DNA of 64,000 nt. Origin: Monomorium pharaonis (taxonomy: Eukaryota > Arthropoda > Insecta > Hymenoptera > Formicidae). This document shows, in pieces, positions 56,812-64,000 of this stretch (position 1 is the first letter of the stretch; every line of letters starts with the position of its first letter). Position numbers and translations under genes: made by a program. The notes beneath the pieces are model-generated. The model worked only from the letters and a program-made list of their open reading frames with translations. It was not told the origin of the DNA and did not search any database. The DNA is taken from contig NC_050471.1 of the NCBI RefSeq assembly GCF_013373865.1, positions 19,959,047-20,023,046 of the forward strand. Direction: 5' to 3'.

Positions 56812-57172
56812 GTAGTGGGGGTATCCGTCACTAAGAAAAGGATAACTGTCGTTAATATGAGGTTCCATTTCTTTCTAATGCAGAATAGTGGGAAAGCACA
56901 GCGACCAATAACGGTGTAGAAGTGGGAGCGTGTTGTCGATGTGAGCTTCATGTGAGATCGGATGATCAAAACGGATATTTTGGGGTTAATGAGTCTAATG
57001 TGTGAATAATTTTATTTGAACAATTGAAATAATGGTGTTGAGTTGCTGCGTATGCGAAATAGAATATAAAAAGGACCTTTCTCGCTGCTACGAAGTTACG
57101 CCAACTAGAAAAAGATAGCAACCCATATTAACGATAGTTATCCTTTTCTCAGTGACGGATACCCCACCTATG
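56812..57172. mobile_element. MITE-like inverted repeat, ~355 bp
   Basis: GGGGTATCCGTCACT at 56815 and its continuation AAGAAAAGGATAACT pair with the inverse sequence at 57125-57168 (arms about 45 bp, few mismatches). No ORF and no certain target duplication. Confidence 0.65.
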
Positions 57173-57174
57173 GT

Positions 57175-58025
57175 GTAAAGACCCAGATAGCCAAATAAAG
57201 GCAACGTGTTGTTATTTTGCTGTCACTTATTCCTATTTTATCAAACTAAAGCCAAGGTGTTTCCTCAAACTGTCTGTTGTTCTGACATCATGTAAAATTC
57301 TACATTAGAATTCAACAAACTGACGGCAAGTTGTCAACATGCATGCACAATTGCTGTCAATGTGACAAGTTTATTATTCCTCAATGCATGAACTTATAAT
57401 TTTATAAACTCATGAAAGTTATTTGCTCTCCTGATTAACTTCGTTTCACGTTAAATTACAATGACAGCAAATTGTGGGCAAGTTCACATACATGCAGTGC
57501 ATTAATTTGCCCGATATGCTTAATGTCGCTTGTCTATCTGGGTATTGACAACATCCTATATCATCGTTTAATTTTGTATAACTCGAAATATATACAGTCA
57601 AATAAAGAGTTAAATAATAAGAAAGTACTCAAGTGTACATACATTTGGGTGATAATGCGGTTTAAAAAGAATGAGGAAGTATGTGTAATTAAATGTTAAA
57701 ATGTACCTTAAAAAATTTTCGAAATTCTTAAAAGTAAAAATGCCTTATAACAAATGTTGACTGTTGTGTTTTGTCATATTAGCATCATTATATAACAGTA
57801 GGCTATTAAACAAATGATACCATAAATAATTACTAGAATTTGTCGGCTAATAACGGAGATAATATGGGTGGCAATATTATCTGCACTGGCCATATTACCA
57901 CCTTTTCCTCTAATATTATAATGCAATATGCTACAATAATATTATTAAAATGTAATATATATAAATACAAACAAATTGTACTTTTATTACAGAATAATTT
58001 TTAAATACAAAGAATAGGCCAATAA
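57175..58025. other. No gene recognised
   Basis: Mixed AT-rich sequence. A short imperfect hairpin (GGTGGCAATAT at 57869 with ATATTACCACC at 57892) is the only structure seen. Confidence 0.45.
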
Positions 58026-58029
58026 GTTC

Positions 58030-58332
58030 TAAAACAAAAGAAAAAGCGGGCCGTCAGGCGTCAGCGCTGTTATTTGTACGCAAGATAAAACTCAAGACAA
58101 ATCATCTTCAATGCAAAGAATTGACCATGTTGGTTAAACATAGCACTGGATCGCTATGAATACAAATTACTATATTGCAATTCTGTGCACTGAAGATGGC
58201 TCAAAGTGTAGCTGAAACGTTAACATGACTTTCAGCTATTAAAGATACCAGAAGATACTTGTCTTGAATTTTATCTTGCGCACAAATAACAGCGCTGACT
58301 CCTCACAGCTCGCTTTCCCTTTTGTTCTATTA
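58030..58332. mobile_element. TIR element of ~303 bp with 70-bp arms
   Basis: The left arm (58030-58102) and right arm (58260-58332) are inverse copies, sharing GTCAGCGCTGTTATTTGT. The interior includes CTGAAGATGGC...AGCTGAAAC (58190-58218), which resembles hammerhead-type or Penelope-associated core sequences. No protein is encoded. Confidence 0.68.
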
Positions 58333-58754
58333 TTAGTAATTTTTAAATATACGCATGATATTATTACAAAATTATTCTGTAGATTGACGTTATAATTGTA
58401 AATTTTATATTTTTTTGTATTATTACAAGTAAATTACTTTTGCATATAAATTTTGGTACATTTGCTTACTGTTGTAAAATTAATATGTGAAATTATATAA
58501 ATACATATACGGAATGTATTATTTCAAAAACAGTTTGGAAACCTACTTTTTAATATGTAAATTTATTTGTGCAAATTTATTAAAATTTATTAAAACTGAT
58601 TTAATTTATTAAAATTTTATAAAATTAATTAAAATTCATTAAATTCATTAAAATTTTTTAAAACTCATTTAATTCATTAAAATTTTATAAAATTCATTAA
58701 ATTTATTATATTGTTATTTAACAAAAAAATAAATTATATAAATTTTAATGAATC

Positions 58755-59230
58755 TTAAGGGGACATAGCAGTTTGGCACTACCAAAAAAAGGCATTCTTC
58801 ATGAATTTTTTTCACAGCCAAGAGACTAACTATAAAAATGAGACTTTTTGCATAATAAGTACACCTTTTGTAATTCTCGTACAAATTTTATTGTACTATT
58901 GTAGTTTAGTTAAAAAATCCCCTCCTTTCACCGTCGTGTAGTTACCCGTGCGCGCCACGCATGATTCTGCGGTAACCATAATATCTCCTTGCCCGTTCAT
59001 CCGAAACACAAAAACCAAACAGGATCTTAAAGAAGAGTAAATTTCCTTGTCCTTGTCGTATCCGATTTTTAAAATTCAAATTTTAAACAAAATGGCGGAT
59101 CTTTAAAATTAGAATGCCGATTTTCGGCCAAAAATTTTATTTTTGTTTGTTAAAAAAAAAATAGAAAAAATTTGAATTTTAAAAATCGGATACGACAAAA
59201 AAAAGCAAATTTCATAAGCTTTTAGTTATA

Positions 59231-59268
<38 letters not shown>

Positions 59269-59690
59269 GATCGGTTGATCCGTTTTCAAGTTATCATGGT
59301 TACCGACTTTAAAAACATGGTTTTGAGAAAAACGCGTTTAAAATTTTCGAACGATGTTACTCTATTGTAAAACTGAATTCATTAAACTTATTATCGTCAA
59401 TTCCTGGGCCATACAGGGAACCCTCCTGTTCAAGATCTGTCTCTATTTGTTCATTTTTAGAGAGACGGCGACTTATACAAGCCTTCCGCGTCGCGTGCTG
59501 TGCCCGGTTGTCAAAAAGGGCAAGCGCACGCCTGTGCACTGCCCGATAAAATATATTGTGTAACTTTTTTACTTATTGGAATTTAAAAAAACAGTTTTAG
59601 GACAACATTCTTGAAGGTTTAAACTGTCGAAAAATGCAATTAAAAAAATATCGATTTTTTGAACCCGACAAACTGCTATGCCCCCTTAAA
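58755..59690. mobile_element. TTAA-flanked TIR element
   Basis: TTAA at 58755-58758 and 59687-59690 encloses inverted ends GGGGACATAGCAGTTTG and CAAACTGCTATGCCCCC. It includes a poly(A) run of about 35 (59231-59265). The end structure (TTAAGGGG...CCCC.TTAA) is shared with 28179-29390, suggesting related transposition machinery. No intact ORF. Confidence 0.72.
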
Positions 59691-60394
59691 GAAACCTTAA
59701 TAAATTTTAATTAATTTCAATTAAATGTAACGAATCTCACTAAATCTTAGTGAAAAGGGGTCAATTGAGAGATTTTCAGTAAAAATTTCAGCAATATATT
59801 TCCATCAGGGCGTTTCTTTATAAAGAGTCTTCAACTGACTGTACGTATAAATAAGTAATCATGTTGCTGAATTCGTAATGTGTTTTATTTCAATGTTAGC
59901 AAATGTATAGTAAATATATAACAACACATGTTAGTTTGCTCAAAATGCTACATCACGCTTGGTGATAAAATCAAGAATACAATCAAGAGGCACGGTAGTG
60001 CCTCGCGCCAAGTGTAGGAGGCACTGCCGTACCTCTATTTACGTGAGACGCCGTTTGCGAGATTTCGTAGGTTATCAGATCTCAATAACGGCTGAATCGG
60101 TTAACTTCTAAATAGGCTTAATGAATAGCTTGCATTCGATTTATATAACAAAAGTGTTTATTTTTTGGTTTACGATTTTATTTATTTATGAGTTGACATG
60201 GACACGAGAAGTTACGTGTCATGATTACAAGACCGTGGTCATGATTGACGCTCGCGTCCGCGCCGTCCGTGTATCGAGATAATGGTTAATCTGCGCCGAG
60301 TTTCACATTTATGATGTGACAGTTCGAGGTTAGTGACGTGCTGATGTGCACGAGATTAGTCGCGATTAGTTTTTAGTTTTATGTATAATTTGCA

Positions 60395-61095
60395 TATTAC
60401 ATCGTGGATTACATCGTGGAGGAGAATATGGCTGTGTTTAATTTGAAGAATTTAGTATAACACTATGCGTTGTCTAATCAGATAAGTTACACGAAATTTT
60501 CATTTTTGTATGGAATAAGTATTCTGAGATAAGAGTAATATTTTGTATTATGTTTTATTTTTAGTTATATTGAAAGAGGAGAAGAAACACTTTATTGGGA
60601 ATTAAAGTAAAAGAAGAATAGATAAAAAAAAAGAGTGGATGGAGAGAGATATAACTTCAAAGCTCAGAATTTACAGAATGCTGGACAAAATATATGGACC
60701 TTGAAGGTATCAAATAATGTAATTTTCCCCCAAAAATGATAGGATGAAGTAAACGGTTTATTTTTTGTGTTAGAAAGTATTACAAGATCTAACTTGTCCT
60801 GAGGAAACTTTTGCAAAAGATTTAAGAAAGAACAAGCTATTTAACGAGATTATTCTTTTTTTACTCTTCTACTTTAGGTTCAAATAAAGTGTTTTTTTCT
60901 TCTCTTGCTTTTAATATGGTAACTAAAAATAAACCATAATACAAAGTATTAACTTATCTCAGAATACTTATTTCCATAAAAAAATGAAAATATTGTATAA
61001 TATATTGATTGTATAACGCATAGTGTTATACTAATCTTCAAATTAGCCACAGCTGTATTTTCCTACATGATGTAATCCACGATGTAATAGGCATA
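60395..61095. mobile_element. Foldback-like element with ~200-bp arms
   Basis: The left arm (about 60395-60600) is repeated inversely at about 60885-61095, including ACATCGTGGATTACATCGTG, GTATAACACTATGCGTT and AAGTATTCTGAGATAAG. The left arm is also homologous to the sequence that flanks the TIR element at 17726-18776. No coding region. Confidence 0.75.
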
Positions 61096-61099
61096 TTTT

Positions 61100-64000
61100 G
61101 AAAATGAATTAAAATATAATCAGAAAAGAAAAATCAAAACCAATATAACTTTGTTTGGTCATTTTAATTCAATCTCAGTCTCACTTCTTAATTTGATATA
61201 ATTTGGACTTCAAAATTGTCTTAAGAATCTTTCTTAATATATATTATAAAAAGAAATGAGATACCTGTCACTACAAAATAAGTGAAATTACAACAAAATC
61301 AATATATCTTTAAAAAAAAGATATAAAAACGCAAGTATACGCGCGCAAGAAATGCTCTCAAAAATCTATTTTTGTACCAAATAATTTTAATTTAGCACTA
61401 CAAATGTATGAAATTTTAATAAAATTTTAATAAAAAGAACAAAAAATATATTTTGAGAGAGATAATATTTATCTAAACAAGATAAAATGTCTAATAAACA
61501 TAAATCCTCAAATTAATAACTTTGACAATTGTAGACTTATTTTAATTATGATCTTTATTTCTCTTTTATATTAATTGTGTTAATATTCAATAATATAAGG
61601 TATTTTCCTCTTTTGCCTTCTTTTATTGGTCATGTTTACTTATATAATGCAAAAGTTTTGGCATGAGTTATTCATAAATTAGTTTTTTATTATCAAGTGC
61701 TGAGATTATAAAAAAAATGTCAGAATTCTACATATAATAGAAAAAAATTCTTAGATGTTTTATACGAAGTAGAACACTATTAAAAAATGCTAAAAAAATT
61801 ATTCTAAGAAATTAGAATATTTTTCAAATTTTTTCAAACTTATATGGCCTACATTTTAAGAATCTGTATATGGTATATAAAATTTGACATATATTCTAAG
61901 ATTTTCTATTGTAAATTTTTTAAACATTTTATCCATTTAATCTTAAAAAAATGTTTAAATATTAAAAAATTGAAAATGCAAACTTAAAATATAGAAAAAA
62001 TGTTATAAATATAGAAGTAAAATTTTTACGCTAGTATAAAATTCTCAGGCAAAAAGCAGTTTTTGTCTTTTTCTATAATACAGCAAATATCTAATATGGA
62101 ACTTAATTATTCCACACAGGAAATAATATAAAAAATTTATTTTAAAACAAAAACCTAGTGAAATAAAGGTCAAGAATCTTTATGGACATTATATAAAATA
62201 CTCTATATGATCTGAAAATCTGAAAATCATATCTAGAGTTTGCGAAATTCCGCAGTATCGCTGTATGTGGTGTTTGTACGTGCGCGCCCGCATCCGCTAC
62301 GTATGGCGCGGACGCACGCACACGCACGCACACACACACACATGCGCGCGCGCGCGCGCACATACATGATTCATTTGCAGCAGTGCAACACGGTATTTTT
62401 CACGAATTTCCAAGCTCTGATTTTTTAATATAATTTTTACATAAAATACTTCATATAATGCCAATAAAATTGCCCATGTTTCAAGAGGTCTTAATTTTAT
62501 TAGAATCTGCTTACTTGAATCAGTCATTTCCCGTGTTCTCCAGACTACTTTTTCTATAATAATAGTAAGTTAATTGTCCGAGCAGTGAATGTTATAAGTA
62601 TAAGTATTAAGTTTGTTCACTTTTCAATCATTATTTACAATTTATAATATATGGAAAAATTATATTTCAGCATCAAGATTCATTGTAAACTTAAATAGAT
62701 AATCTTAACTTTATTTAAATTCTTCAAATCTATTTTTTCGTTTGTAACAGCTCTCAAAACACATAATTATTTAATACACCTTACATATCGTTGCTATATT
62801 AGTTCTTAATATTGAATAAAAAAATATTAATTTTTTGTTATTAATTTAGTAAAAATAAAGCGTCAATTAAAAATATTTGAATTGGATTAACTTATATTTA
62901 AAATACAAATGAAAATACGAATTAACTTAATAAAAAAAAATTTGTAAAACCAAATATTTTAACAAAATTATAGTAATTTTACAGTCAATTTTTTTATCTA
63001 ACAATTATATAATTTCTTTAATAGAAATTTCTTCTATCACATCTGTTACATTTTTATATATTTCTATTGTTACTTTTTTATGACTACATAATTTATTTTA
63101 TTTTGCAACTTTTCTAAAAAATGCAAATGTCAAACATGAGACGGAAAAAAAGAAAGTACATAAAGTAATCTAAAATTTATTCTATAATATGTATAATTTT
63201 TATTAAGAAAATTATATATAGTTAGTCACATTAAACATAGTATTTTTAGTTAACTACAAATTTTGTTTTTTTCAAACTTTTACTTTATATGAGAACAATA
63301 AAAAAATTTTAAATAAAATTTAATATTAAAAAACATTTTATGTAAAAAAAATGTAAATTTAATGAAAATAAATTAAGATTGTTTTGAAAAATAACGTAAA
63401 AAGATTCAACTTTGGAAAATTGAAAAACTATCTAATTTTTATAACTATAGGCTAAACATTTTAAATATACATACAAAAAACCGTCTCATATACTAAGTAA
63501 ATGGTAACTAATATCACTTTCAAAATTTATTTTAAAAAACTAATTTTGTGAATCACGATTACTTATGTTGTTTCTCAATGACACAAGCATTTTTGTATTT
63601 ATCAAATAGTATTCTTTAATTAGAAAATACTGTAAGTGCAATGACATTTATCAGATAAAAATTCTGTAAGTGACAAACTTTTATTTAAGAACATTTAAGA
63701 ATATATATAAGTGTGGCTTTTTTCAACAATAAAGTTTAAGGATTAAATATTTTTTTAGAATCTATGTTAGACATTATACACATTATAAAATAACAGGTTA
63801 TATTCTAACAAAAATATTTGATCTTTTATTGTTGAAAAATACACACTTCATAAAAAAGAAAACTCGTAACATTGAATTTCAGTATCCTAAAGTATTTTAT
63901 TATTGAATAGATATATGTTTATAGGTAAATAATGAAAACTGTTATCGACACATGTTTTTCATGTAAATGACAGTTTTATAAACTGGTATCTAAGAATGCT
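61100..64000. other. AT-rich tail without a gene
   Basis: No open frame with a domain, no splice pattern and no clear repeat pair was seen. The only distinct tract is the CA/CG repeat at 62318-62362. The frame of up to 76 codons near 62300-62527 is composition-driven. Confidence 0.55.
62318..62362. repeat. (CA)n-(CG)n alternating repeat
   Basis: About 45 bp of CACGCA/CACA/GCGCGC steps, fully alternating purine-pyrimidine over most of its length and so a Z-DNA candidate. It lies in otherwise AT-rich DNA. Confidence 0.9.

Overview
The window is a repeat-dense, AT-rich stretch of an arthropod nuclear genome. The intron-containing genes, the insect-type transposons and a cysteine glutathione peroxidase all fit an insect. 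I infer a hymenopteran, probably an ant, but nothing in the sequence proves the order. A run of 500 N at 36169-36668 is an assembly gap. I see no rRNA gene, CRISPR array, operon or bacterial signal.

Only one convincing host gene is present: a GPx4-like glutathione peroxidase on the minus strand (50125-50819). It is best modelled as two exons with a 7-nt coding first exon that supplies the start of a signal peptide. Two other spliced minus-strand loci are decayed. The first runs from about 12652 down to 4145 and looks like one MULE-type transposase gene: transposase exons, then acidic exons, then an AT-hook exon and a RING exon, with matching splice phases at three of its junctions. Solo-LTR-like elements have broken into it at four places. 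The second (about 33000-30203) holds exons of what looks like a DUF4806-type protein and also carries a solo LTR.

Layout: 1-2199 is GC-rich without a gene. 2205-12652 is the MULE locus with its LTR insertions, one carrying an intact proline/arginine-rich ORF (9677-10180). 13000-18780 is a field of terminal-inverted-repeat (TIR) elements, two with clean 8-bp target duplications. 19086-27626 is a complete LTR retrotransposon of the errantivirus/gypsy type on the minus strand, with gag, protease-RT-integrase and an uninterrupted env; its 4-bp target duplication is ATTC, and an insertion-free relative of its target lies beside it. 28179-29390 and 58755-59690 are TTAA-flanked elements. 33543-35385 contains two inverted-repeat structures built from tandem units. 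37800-42300 is a purine-rich tandem pair with Helitron-like 3' ends, one copy carrying a non-LTR retrotransposon insertion. 42357-47135 holds a tRNA-like relic inside a TIR element, a pogo-like transposase pseudogene, a Penelope-like element with a GIY-YIG domain and a retrotransposon tail. 51049-52242 is a 1.2-kb near-palindrome. 52959-55259 has two solo LTRs and an internally deleted mariner. 61100-64000 is AT-rich and looks empty.

The elements do not form a pathway. The window is better read as a nested insertion record, in which target duplications and reading-frame breaks give the order of events. All boundaries were read by eye; motif-level calls come from family knowledge, without any database search.
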